A stretch of 42,370 nucleotides of DNA from a virus. Made by a program: the position numbers and the translations under genes. How positions within the stretch are numbered: position 1 is the stretch's first letter; the number at the start of each line of letters is the position of its first letter. Of the stretch, positions 7,998 to 14,798 are shown in pieces. The stretch is from positions 1 to 42,370 of the IMG/VR virus record IMGVR_UViG_3300020183_005653, one strand, 5' to 3'. Under the pieces are notes generated by a model. The model searched no databases. It was not told where the DNA came from and saw only the letters and a list, made by a program, of their open reading frames with translations.

Positions 7998-10085
7998 ATG
8001 CTTGTAGGGCGTCACCATCGTTGTGGTCTGTGGGGTTTTTGGCTTATTTGTCTTTTAGCTTGGTTTGCTCCCGCCCATAGCGCTGCCTCGATTGCCGACG
8101 GGCTTAAGGTAACCGTTTACAACAACTTCGGCTACAACACTTCACCTCCGCTACCTACGGTAAGCGGTCGTCCGGTCGCTGGCACCACCACCCTCACTCA
8201 GATTAATCAGAACTTTGACAGCGCACCGCTATTCAACATGGAAGAAGACTTTATTGTTAAGTATGAAGGTCACATAACCTTGCCCGTGACTGGCTCGTTT
8301 AGGTTCCTGCCCGCCGCAGATGACGGAACAAAACTCTATGTAGACAATGATTTAATAGACAATAACTGGTTTGACAAGGGCGGCTGGGGTAACCCGTCAC
8401 AATACGTTTCCTTTAGTGCTGGAGTCTCCAAGCCAATCACATATTGGTATTACGAAAATGGTGGCGGAGCCAGTACGACCCTCTACTGGGATATAGGTTC
8501 GGGATGGCAGATAGTCCCCGCATCTGCTTTTACACAGAACGCTGTTGTACCAACCACGACAACTACAAGTACTACAACTACAACGATAGCCCCATACTTT
8601 AACCCTGTTCAAAATCTCACCGCAGTAGCGAACAACGATGGAAATGTTGTTCTGAATTGGGATGCCCCAACACCAAGCAATACTGCTCCATATATGTACA
8701 ACATTTCGTTTGTTGACCTCGTTGATGAAGCAGAAACTGGTGGTTGGGGGGTGTGGACATACGCCGCAAACACCTCATACAGCCTCGGTCCGTGGATGTG
8801 GCCTGGAACAACTGGATACGGACCAGTGAGATTCAAGATTCAGGCAGGGACAGCGCCGTGTGTCGGAGAGGGTGAAGGGTCTTGCATGTACGGACCTGAA
8901 GCAACTGTTGATGCCGTGGTGATTGATCCCACTCCGCCTACCACAACAACTACTACAACTACGACAACCACTACTTCTACTACCACAACAACTATTCCAG
9001 AAATTCCGGAAACCACAGAACCAATTACCGATATTCCTCCAACTGCCACGCTTCCAGAGATCCCAACAACTACAGAACCTTTTATTACACCTCCTTCTGC
9101 TACACTACCTGAAGTACCAGATGATACCGATGGAGGTCCTGATGGAGGAACCGGAAGTTCAGTTGCCACAACGTCACCCGAAACAACCGTACCTCAATCA
9201 GCCCCAGAAGAAGAAACGCCAGACACGACGCCCGATGTACCGATAGAAGGGCCGGATACGTCCGCAGTTATCGACGACATACTTTCCGGTGACCTATCGC
9301 CCGAAGAACTAGCGAGCGCCATCAATGATGCGCTTACTAACGCAGATTCCGAAGAAGAACTAGTCGCAGTAGCGGCTGACCTACTTACGTCAGACATTGA
9401 TTCGGAGCAGTTTGCTGCCGTCGTGGCCGAAGTATTCAGCCAAGACCTATCTGATGAGGCACTGACAGAATTGGTATCTGCGGTATTTGTACAAGAACTG
9501 TCTGATGAGGAAATCGCCGCAGTTGTCGACCAGGTATTTACTGCGGACATCAGTGATGAAGTATTTGCGGAAGTTCTTAATACGGTCTTCGAAGAACCAC
9601 TTAGTGACGAGGCATTTAATTCGGTCATTGATGCGATCTTGGATGAACCAATTTCTGATGCAGCGTTCGATGAACTAGTTGATGTGCTCGGCAGTGACAA
9701 CGTTTCCGATGAACAGGTCGCTGCCGCAATTGACTCAATTATTGAGAATGGCCTAACCGAAGAACAGTCATTGAGCATTGCCACGAGCGGAGCAGTTCTT
9801 GAGTCAATTACCGGCGACCAGGCTACGGAAATCTTCAGCACTGTCCCTATTGATGATATTTCAGATGGGGAGGCCGCCGCGCTGGTTGAGGCAGTCCAGG
9901 ACGCCCCAACTGAAGTCAAGGAAGCCTTTGAGGAAGAGATTAATATTTTTGCTGCCGGGAATGTGGATACATACGTTCCACTTGGTTCCAACATACCCGT
10001 TGGCCAGAGACGTGTCCTGATTGCCGCCGCGGCAGTTGTTGTTTCTGCAGCACCGGGTGCTGCATCAAGAAAAGGGAGAATATAA
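7998..10085 (+). CDS. Secreted PA14-domain surface protein with acidic 17-residue repeats
   Basis: 695 residues from the ATG six bases after AAGGGAGG; ATGs at 7977 and 7995 are in frame but poorly spaced. Order of parts: signal peptide ('WLICLLAWFAPAHSA', cleavage near residue 29); PA14/GLEYA-like carbohydrate-binding fold (about 33-175; 'AADDGTKLYVDN', 'YWYYENGGGA', 'TLYWDIG'); Thr-rich linker; fibronectin-III-like domain (about 200-300); a second Thr/Pro/Glu linker; about eleven acidic 'SDE' repeats; and a C-terminal hydrophobic stretch with a basic tail. It looks like a host-type wall-associated adhesin carried by a phage. It precedes the holin/endolysin genes and shares their transcript. 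No sortase motif was found. Confidence 0.8.
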   Translation: MLVGRHHRCGLWGFWLICLLAWFAPAHSAASIADGLKVTVYNNFGYNTSPPLPTVSGRPVAGTTTLTQINQNFDSAPLFNMEEDFIVKYEGHITLPVTGSFRFLPAADDGTKLYVDNDLIDNNWFDKGGWGNPSQYVSFSAGVSKPITYWYYENGGGASTTLYWDIGSGWQIVPASAFTQNAVVPTTTTTSTTTTTIAPYFNPVQNLTAVANNDGNVVLNWDAPTPSNTAPYMYNISFVDLVDEAETGGWGVWTYAANTSYSLGPWMWPGTTGYGPVRFKIQAGTAPCVGEGEGSCMYGPEATVDAVVIDPTPPTTTTTTTTTTTTSTTTTTIPEIPETTEPITDIPPTATLPEIPTTTEPFITPPSATLPEVPDDTDGGPDGGTGSSVATTSPETTVPQSAPEEETPDTTPDVPIEGPDTSAVIDDILSGDLSPEELASAINDALTNADSEEELVAVAADLLTSDIDSEQFAAVVAEVFSQDLSDEALTELVSAVFVQELSDEEIAAVVDQVFTADISDEVFAEVLNTVFEEPLSDEAFNSVIDAILDEPISDAAFDELVDVLGSDNVSDEQVAAAIDSIIENGLTEEQSLSIATSGAVLESITGDQATEIFSTVPIDDISDGEAAALVEAVQDAPTEVKEAFEEEINIFAAGNVDTYVPLGSNIPVGQRRVLIAAAAVVVSAAPGAASRKGRI
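8548..8997 (+). repeat. Two ACA/ACC trinucleotide tracts encoding Thr-rich linkers
   Basis: Runs of acnacnacn triplets at about 8553-8587 and 8936-8996 encode poly-Thr linkers on either side of the fibronectin-III-like domain. They are low-complexity, slippage-prone DNA. The flexible and possibly O-glycosylated linkers match those of the LPITG protein and of the secreted lysozyme-fold protein at 20151-20705. Confidence 0.7.
9285..9912 (+). repeat. Acidic repeats with about 17-residue period (SDE-x-hydrophobic)
   Basis: About eleven to twelve imperfect copies of a unit like 'SDEALTELVSAVFVQEL' lie head to tail in the PA14 protein. The central copies are exactly 17 residues (51 bases), and flanking ones vary. 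Each copy begins with SDE, SDA or DSE and carries Val/Ile/Phe at fixed spacing, suggesting a chain of short amphipathic helices. The high Asp/Glu content is compatible with divalent-cation binding or an extended stalk. Confidence 0.75.
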
Positions 10086-10294
10086 TGAAATTAGTCAAGA
10101 AGTTTTTTAATTTGCTCTGGGACTCGATCACCGAGATGAACTGGACATTGTCAGGAACGATCCTCGTCTTGATCACCCTGAGTGGACCAACACAATCAAT
10201 AGGACTGAAGATTTTCATTGCGTCAACTATTATTAATATCGCTCAAATAATGCTAACTAAACACAGGGAGTCGAAAGAGAAATCTGACACATAG
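10085..10294 (+). CDS. Small membrane protein, holin candidate
   Basis: 69 residues; the ATG overlaps the previous stop as TAATG. A basic, amphipathic N-terminus is followed by two hydrophobic segments ('LSGTILVLITLSG' and 'IGLKIFIASTIINIAQIML') and a highly charged tail 'KHRESKEKSDT'. Size, topology and a position immediately before the endolysin are typical of holins. At least three other small membrane proteins in this operon compete for that role, so the call is tentative. Confidence 0.6.
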   Translation: MKLVKKFFNLLWDSITEMNWTLSGTILVLITLSGPTQSIGLKIFIASTIINIAQIMLTKHRESKEKSDT

Positions 10295-10296
10295 GG

Positions 10297-10302
10297 TATA
10301 AT
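10297..10302 (+). promoter_or_regulatory. Perfect -10 box (TATAAT) before the endolysin
   Basis: A TATAAT hexamer in 'agggtataattttt' lies 31 bases before the endolysin start, just after the preceding stop. No convincing -35 was found at the expected distance, so it would need an activator or an alternative sigma factor, or it may be chance. Confidence 0.3.
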
Positions 10303-10332
10303 TTTTCAGCAATCCGTATTTGGAGGATGATG

Positions 10333-11145
10333 ATGATTTACCCCTATATCAAGCTTGTTGTGCCCACCGCCCTAAAGGCGCATAAAAATGGTCAATTGCC
10401 CGCGAACCTTCTTGCCAAGGTTAAAACCGGCGGCCAGATGTATGCCCCCGTTGCCGAGCAGTTCAATAAGATGTACGACGCTGCCCTCGCTGCCGGACAC
10501 AAACTTAAGAATGTTGGCGACTACCGCTCATTTGAGGGACAGCTGTCTATGTTCATGGACCGCTATACCACGACCGACCAGGGGCGCAAGCCACAGGTGA
10601 CGCGCCAGTATCAGGGCAAGACCTGGTATCTCAAGCCGGGCAAGGCCCCTTCGGCTGCACCGGACCCGACCGGCCTAAAGGGTTCTAATCACGGCTGGGG
10701 GCTCGCCATCGACCTCGGCTACGAGGCTGGCGGAAAACTACAGTCAATGGGCGGTGCCTGTTTCGAATGGATGTGTGCCAACGCCCCTAAGTGGGGCTTC
10801 TATCTACAGACCGGCGATAAGAACTCCAAGGAATTTGAAGCATGGCACTGGCAGTACTGCCTCGGTGACGCCGCACCCGATGGTTCCGTAGCCGCGCCCA
10901 CGGAGGCAATCGCGCCATCTGGCGGTTCAGTTGAGGCCGGTCCGATGGAGTTTAAGTACCCGGGAAGCCCGGTCAAGAAGGGCTCAAAGGGACCCGCAGT
11001 CATGCTGGTTCAGGCAATTGTTGGTGCTAAGGCTGATGGCGACTTCGGTCCTGGCACTGAAGCAAAAGTCAAGGCATGGCAGAAGGCAAACGGCCTGAAG
11101 GATGACGGCATTATCGGTCCTGTCACATGGGACAAGATGTTCTGA
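10333..11145 (+). CDS. Endolysin: M15-type peptidase plus peptidoglycan-binding domain
   Basis: 270 residues from the third of three consecutive ATGs, chosen because GGAGG at 10322-10326 is six bases upstream. Residues about 60-178 form a VanY/D-Ala-D-Ala carboxypeptidase-like M15 domain with the zinc signature H120-x6-D127 in 'SNHGWGLAIDL' and H172 in 'EAWHWQY'. After a Pro/Ala linker, residues about 208-270 form a PG_binding_1 domain ('GSPVKKGSKGPAVMLVQ', 'GDFGPGTEAKVKAWQ', 'GIIGPVTWDKM'). It should cleave wall peptides after release through the holin. There is no signal peptide, so export is holin-dependent. Its codon choice is more GC-rich than its neighbours. Confidence 0.9.
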   Translation: MIYPYIKLVVPTALKAHKNGQLPANLLAKVKTGGQMYAPVAEQFNKMYDAALAAGHKLKNVGDYRSFEGQLSMFMDRYTTTDQGRKPQVTRQYQGKTWYLKPGKAPSAAPDPTGLKGSNHGWGLAIDLGYEAGGKLQSMGGACFEWMCANAPKWGFYLQTGDKNSKEFEAWHWQYCLGDAAPDGSVAAPTEAIAPSGGSVEAGPMEFKYPGSPVKKGSKGPAVMLVQAIVGAKADGDFGPGTEAKVKAWQKANGLKDDGIIGPVTWDKMF

Positions 11146-11165
11146 CATAAAAATAAAGGGGCAGT

Positions 11166-11366
11166 ATGAAAATTAAAATATTGCTACTTTCACTAGCAGC
11201 AATTTCTTTAGGAACACTTTCGTCATGTGGATACGACGGAAACTTCAGATACTCATGTCAGGACCCCGACAACTGGGAGAACGAAGAATGCAATCCTCCC
11301 GCATGCAAGGTGACGGGGACCTGCACGGAAGACATTCTTGGATGGACCGAAGAGGGTGGCCAATGA
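11166..11366 (+). CDS. Small Cys-rich lipoprotein
   Basis: 66 residues with an AAAGGGG ribosome site. The N-terminus 'MKIKILLLSLAAISLG' plus the lipobox 'LSSC' (Cys21) predicts a lipoprotein anchored outside the membrane. The mature part is about 45 residues, acidic, with five more Cys that could form disulfides. Unknown family. In a lysis operon it could be an outer lysis factor or a superinfection-exclusion lipoprotein; neither is shown. The next gene overlaps its stop. Confidence 0.7.
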   Translation: MKIKILLLSLAAISLGTLSSCGYDGNFRYSCQDPDNWENEECNPPACKVTGTCTEDILGWTEEGGQ

Positions 11367-11650
11367 CGAATAAACGCAGGTACACGGAAGAAGAACTTGA
11401 TGCTCGTCTTAAGTTTGTCATTGGATGCATTCTTGGTTCAGTGCTACTAACCACAACATTGGCCATCCTCTACGCACTCATTTTTGTGACTCAGCCGATT
11501 GGGGCCCAGGCCGAAAATGACAAGATGTTCTTTGGGGTGCTTTCGAATGTGGCTACCTTCATTACGGGCACACTTGCTGGATTGATGATTCAGGGTCGCG
11601 GGAAAAGAGTTTCGGAAGAATCTCAAAACACAGAAACAGCCGAAGAATGA
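11363..11650 (+). CDS. Small two-helix membrane protein, holin or lysis candidate
   Basis: 95 residues; the start is the ATG overlapping the lipoprotein stop (ATGA), with GAGGGTGG upstream. It has a charged N-terminus ('NKRRYTEEELDARLK'), helix 1 'FVIGCILGSVLLTTTLAILYALIF' around residues 18-41, a short loop, helix 2 'VLSNVATFITGTLAGLMIQG' around 60-79, and a charged C-tail. This is holin-like topology. Translational coupling upstream and downstream places it in a four-gene chain of small envelope proteins. Confidence 0.65.
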   Translation: MTNKRRYTEEELDARLKFVIGCILGSVLLTTTLAILYALIFVTQPIGAQAENDKMFFGVLSNVATFITGTLAGLMIQGRGKRVSEESQNTETAEE

Positions 11651-11826
11651 TTGAGGTTGTGGTTGCCCTAATTGGTGCCGTAAGCATCATTCTCGTCGCC
11701 CTGGTAGAAAAGGGTCGTCGCGAGAATAAAACTGACCACAATATTGTTCTTGAATCACTGTCACGAATTGAGACCAAAGTTGATGGTCATATCAATGACC
11801 ATGCGAAGGGCGAATTTGATCAATAA
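11647..11826 (+). CDS. 59-residue single-pass membrane protein
   Basis: The ATG overlaps the preceding stop as ATGA. The product begins with one membrane helix ('MIEVVVALIGAVSIILVALV'), then a basic turn 'EKGRREN' and a soluble amphipathic tail ending 'HINDHAKGEFDQ'. One N-terminal helix with a cytoplasmic or external coiled tail is seen in minor phage lysis proteins and antiholins. No family is recognised. Coupling by start/stop overlap is the main evidence that it is translated. Confidence 0.6.
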   Translation: MIEVVVALIGAVSIILVALVEKGRRENKTDHNIVLESLSRIETKVDGHINDHAKGEFDQ

Positions 11827-11858
11827 TTTGTTGTGCAATAAGTTAAAGGGGAAAATAA

Positions 11859-13229
11859 ATGAGGGCATTACGTCGTGTCTTATTATGTCTAATCGGTGCT
11901 TTTGGTTTGCTTGGGATGGTATCTTCGCTATATTCGACGCCACAAGCACCCGCTTACGCGACAAGTAGTGGCGGTGGCCCAATTGTTCTTGATGGCATGG
12001 ACCCTGTTTGCCATGCTGCTTACGGCGAGAATACCGACCAATACATTGCCAAAGTAGTTAAGAGTGTGTACGACCAGTCGTCTATGCCTGGCAATAATGG
12101 CAAAATTGCCATCCTTGGCATAGCAAGTATCACCAATGCTGGTGGATGTGGGAATAACTGGAATACTCTTTTATCTACGAAATTTCTTGCCGGGTTCTCA
12201 ACTGCCCCAACAGTCCAATTCGTTACTACGACAACCGAACTTAATGCATTTTTTGCAACTGGGATTACCTCCGATTCACCACGTATGATTTGGATTCCAG
12301 ACGATTGGGGACGCAGTGCTTCCGTCAATACGATTTTCACCTCCAACGCCGAAAAGATTGCCGACTTCGTCAACTCTGGGGGCGGACTTTTTGCCAGTTA
12401 CAACCCATATGGCTGGTTAACCGCCCTGCTCCCAAGCGCGGTGTTTAATGACGGTGGTTGCAATGGCGGGCCGGAGGCCACCGCCGATGGAATAGCCGAC
12501 TTTGGTCTAAGCAATACAATTGTCGCCGCGTGTTGGCACGGATACTTTACCGGCAATGTGGGGACGCTAAAGACGCTGGTTGATTACCCGTACCCATCGG
12601 CCTCTTCTTCACGTAAGGCAGTTTCTATCGGTGGCGGCGAAGTGTCTCTGCCTAGTTCGTTAACGCTCACAATAAGCCCAGAGAACCCACCTGCGGGAAC
12701 CCCCTTGACCATTACGGCGACCGCACAAACTATTGCCGGGGTGCCCCAGGCTGGAGTCACGATAAGTGTGGTTGTAAGCACTGGTCCAGACGCAGGGCAG
12801 ACATTTACTGCAACAACTAATTCATCGGGCGTGGCAACAATTACAATAAATACTTCATCTGTTGGTACAAACGTCTATACGGCGACAGCAACTGTCAACG
12901 GCGTGGTCAAGACCGTATCAACGACAGTCACCTGGGTTGCACCGCCCACCACTACAGCAGCACCCACGACGACCGAACCCCCAACCACGACGACCGAACC
13001 CCCAACCACGACTATCGCCCCAATAACCACGGAACCAACATTGGCTACAACCCCAGGGACGACCACGCAAGCTCCGGCAGCCGCACCAACTGACGAACAG
13101 CAATCCCCGTCAATACTTCCAATTACTGGAAATCGGCTCCATGTAAAGTGGATCCTATTTATTATTTCTCTACTCATTTCTGGAATAATAGTTAGAAGCA
13201 CCATAAATATCATGGGGAGAAAAAAATGA
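11859..13229 (+). CDS. Sortase-signal (LPITG) surface protein with Ig-like domain
   Basis: 456 residues, AAAGGGG ribosome site. Parts: signal peptide (residues 1-34, 'LLCLIGAFGLLGMVSS', ending near 'APAYA'); a globular domain of unknown family (about 36-250) with four or more Cys; a bacterial Ig-like (Big-type) domain (about 268-358; 'AGVPQAGVTISVVVSTG', 'TTNSSGVATITINT'); a Thr/Pro/Glu stalk with 'TTTEPPTTTTEPP'; and a complete wall-sorting signal, LPITG (420-424; 13116-13130), a hydrophobic helix and a basic tail 'GRKK'. In Gram-positive cells sortase would link it covalently to peptidoglycan. It lies among lysis genes yet looks like a host-cell surface protein, perhaps altering the surface of the infected cell. 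Confidence 0.8.
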   Translation: MRALRRVLLCLIGAFGLLGMVSSLYSTPQAPAYATSSGGGPIVLDGMDPVCHAAYGENTDQYIAKVVKSVYDQSSMPGNNGKIAILGIASITNAGGCGNNWNTLLSTKFLAGFSTAPTVQFVTTTTELNAFFATGITSDSPRMIWIPDDWGRSASVNTIFTSNAEKIADFVNSGGGLFASYNPYGWLTALLPSAVFNDGGCNGGPEATADGIADFGLSNTIVAACWHGYFTGNVGTLKTLVDYPYPSASSSRKAVSIGGGEVSLPSSLTLTISPENPPAGTPLTITATAQTIAGVPQAGVTISVVVSTGPDAGQTFTATTNSSGVATITINTSSVGTNVYTATATVNGVVKTVSTTVTWVAPPTTTAAPTTTEPPTTTTEPPTTTIAPITTEPTLATTPGTTTQAPAAAPTDEQQSPSILPITGNRLHVKWILFIISLLISGIIVRSTINIMGRKK

Positions 13230-13477
13230 AATTTTCAAATAATATGAAACCAGTCCTTTACAGGATTTTGGCTACCTTTACTGTATCTGGTCTGGGTGTT
13301 GTCGGCGCTGGAGCAATCACCAATATCCCACTGTGGAAAGCAGTCATGATGGCCGGTTTTGGCAGCGTCGCACAGGTGATCGAAGGTTTAGCCAGAGCAT
13401 ACCTAAATGACGGTACAATATCTCCAGAGGAAATGGAAGCCGTATTTCACGAAGCTGAGGACAATAGCACGGCGTGA
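13226..13477 (+). CDS. Holin candidate, r1t-like
   Basis: 83 residues; the start overlaps the previous stop (ATGA). Two hydrophobic segments, 'ILATFTVSGLGVVGAGAI' and 'LWKAVMMAGFGSVAQVI', with an 'NIPLWKAVMMAGFGS' turn are reminiscent of the r1t holin family (short protein, Gly/Ala-rich first helix, conserved W-A-A-F pattern). The C-terminus 'ISPEEMEAVFHEAEDN' is acidic and soluble. Of the small membrane proteins in this operon it fits a known holin pattern best. Confidence 0.6.
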   Translation: MKFSNNMKPVLYRILATFTVSGLGVVGAGAITNIPLWKAVMMAGFGSVAQVIEGLARAYLNDGTISPEEMEAVFHEAEDNSTA

Positions 13478-13481
13478 TACG

Positions 13482-13892
13482 GTGAGTTCCTCAACGCCAG
13501 AAATGTGGGCGAAAAAGATAAATCTCAACAAAGGACGCCGGGTGGCCGATCAGATACATGACAGCGAGATGCTGTGGAACAATGACGGTCATCGAATTTT
13601 CTTGCGCATTGTCAAGTCTGAGCTGGAAGTCTACGACGTAGCTTGCCCACACATGGGTTCCACGGAGGCGGCGTGCTATTCGCCACGACATGGGTGTGCC
13701 GTAAAATACTTCATTCAGCGTTTCGGCATGGATTGCAACGTAGGTTCATGTATGGCTAATGAAGTTCTGGATATTTGCTGGTCCCTCGTTGGCGACATCA
13801 CCGACCTGGACGAGTCCCAACTATGGTTTGTTCCACTGAATGACGAGGTATTCCACGCTTGGATGCAATCCCGTATGGGTGGAAATAATTAG
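13482..13892 (+). CDS. Cys-rich phage protein of unknown function
   Basis: 136 residues from GTG at 13482, four bases after the holin-candidate stop; ATG 13503 is an alternative, and neither has a clear ribosome site. The centre holds six Cys and two His: 'DVACPHMGS', 'ACYSPRHGCAVKY', 'MDCNVGSCM'. It looks like a metal-binding fold but not a Rieske centre, whose CxH and CxxH spacing is absent. Soluble. It ends convergently with the minus-strand regulator genes, overlapping by four bases. Confidence 0.65.
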   Translation: MSSSTPEMWAKKINLNKGRRVADQIHDSEMLWNNDGHRIFLRIVKSELEVYDVACPHMGSTEAACYSPRHGCAVKYFIQRFGMDCNVGSCMANEVLDICWSLVGDITDLDESQLWFVPLNDEVFHAWMQSRMGGNN

Positions 13893-14143
13893 CGAGAGTC
13901 TGAACTTCTTGACTTCAGGGCATTGGCATAAACTGCCTCTACGCCACTTTCAGTAATAACCCATTTACCATCATCGCAGACACTTAGATATCCCAGCCCA
14001 ACGAGCAAATTTGCCGAGCGCCTGACCTTGGCTGGTCCATCGAAAACTCCCAAAATATACGTAATGTCCGACTCAGCGAACGGCTTACGTAACATTTTAG
14101 CCACCATTAGTAGGCTATGAGTGTTTGAATCCTTTTTGAACAT
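13889..14143 (-). CDS. Winged-helix-like small regulator
   Basis: 84 residues. The layout is helix-helix-'RRSANLLVGLGYLSVCDDGKW', that is, a recognition helix followed by a beta-hairpin ('LGYLSVCDDGKWVIT'), which suggests a winged-helix DNA-binding domain. It overlaps the preceding minus-strand gene by 29 bases, so an internal start (Met13 or Met16) is possible. Probably co-transcribed with the neighbouring regulator and controlling the divergent promoter. Family not named. Confidence 0.6.
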   Translation of the reverse strand: MFKKDSNTHSLLMVAKMLRKPFAESDITYILGVFDGPAKVRRSANLLVGLGYLSVCDDGKWVITESGVEAVYANALKSRSSDSR

Positions 14144-14444
14144 GATCGAAAAATTCCTTTAAGGCGATAAAGTCTTGATGATTGTGGAGAGCGGACAGAT
14201 TTACCTCGTACTGGTTACGTCTGCCAACTTTTTGTGTATTCACGATACCGAAATTTTGTAAATTTGCAACCGCTTTTTCAATTGCCGCCTCCGATACGCC
14301 AAGAGTCACAGCCATCGCGACCTGCGTCATGCCTGGGTCTAACGTGATCAACATCAGCACCTTCATATTGGTCGACAGGATGGACGGCTTGCTAGTGTAT
14401 TCATTATCGCCAGACCACAGTCTTAACAAATTGTCAATGCTCAT
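14115..14444 (-). CDS. MarR/ArsR-like winged-helix transcriptional regulator
   Basis: 109 residues. Preceded by GGGGTAGAG five bases before the ATG. Residues about 25-80 form a winged helix: 'MKVLMLITLDPGMTQVAMAVTLGVSEAAIEKAVANLQNFG' (helix-turn-helix), then the wing 'IVNTQKVGRRNQYEV'. It is transcribed away from the 14529 gene across an 84-base region with a palindrome, so autoregulation plus control of the divergent early genes is the simplest model. Confidence 0.7.
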   Translation of the reverse strand: MSIDNLLRLWSGDNEYTSKPSILSTNMKVLMLITLDPGMTQVAMAVTLGVSEAAIEKAVANLQNFGIVNTQKVGRRNQYEVNLSALHNHQDFIALKEFFDHVQKGFKHS

Positions 14445-14485
14445 TGATCTCTACCCCAAACTCCGCGTATGATCCTTATTCGAGG

Positions 14486-14513
14486 TTACACCAAGTGTAC
14501 TCCTAGATAGATA
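14486..14513. promoter_or_regulatory. Divergent promoter/operator with palindrome TACAC-CAA-GTGTA
   Basis: A perfect 5-3-5 inverted repeat at 14487-14499 overlaps a minus-strand -10-like TACACT (14494-14499 read in reverse) and a plus-strand -35-like TTACAC (14486-14491, 16 bases before TAGATA 14508-14513). One bound dimer could block both directions. The minus-strand promoter has no good -35. The site sits exactly between the winged-helix gene and the rightward operon. Confidence 0.45.
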
Positions 14514-14528
14514 ACCAACGGAGGGGAT

Positions 14529-14798
14529 ATGCTGTCGGATAAAATTCTTCTGCTGCAGCAAAATGGTGGAACGGCGAAGGCCTGCAAATTTGCGGTCATC
14601 GCTGGTGCCATGTCAGAAAACGACAAAATTGCACTCGTTGACGCACTCGTAACTCAGTCGGTGTCGTTGCGAGCACTTGAACGTCTACTTGCCGACGAGG
14701 GTACACCGATTGGGCGTGACTCTCTCACGACAGCACGTATTTGCGCCACGAACACCAAGAGATGTAAGTGTGGATTTTTCGCAGGGGAGACAGAATGA
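14529..14798 (+). CDS. Small phage protein, possible DNA-binding
   Basis: 89 residues with a strong GGAGGGG site. A helical protein: 'ENDKIALVDALVTQSVSLRALERLLADEG' reads like a helix-turn-helix start, followed by 'GRDSLTTARICATNTKRCKCGFF' with a CxC pair. No family recognised. It is the first gene rightward of the divergent operator, and its stop overlaps the phosphoesterase start, so the two are coupled. Confidence 0.6.
   Translation: MLSDKILLLQQNGGTAKACKFAVIAGAMSENDKIALVDALVTQSVSLRALERLLADEGTPIGRDSLTTARICATNTKRCKCGFFAGETE

Noticed and set aside
9194-9994. 266-codon minus-strand frame opposite the acidic repeats
   Set aside because: A Ser/Ala/Thr-rich mirror of the GAx-rich repeat; the plus-strand frame has a signal peptide, domains and a proper start.
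13491-13691. Rieske iron-sulfur assignment for the Cys/His-rich protein at 13482-13892
   Set aside because: The CxH ... CxxH ligand spacing of Rieske proteins is not met; only scattered Cys and His are seen.
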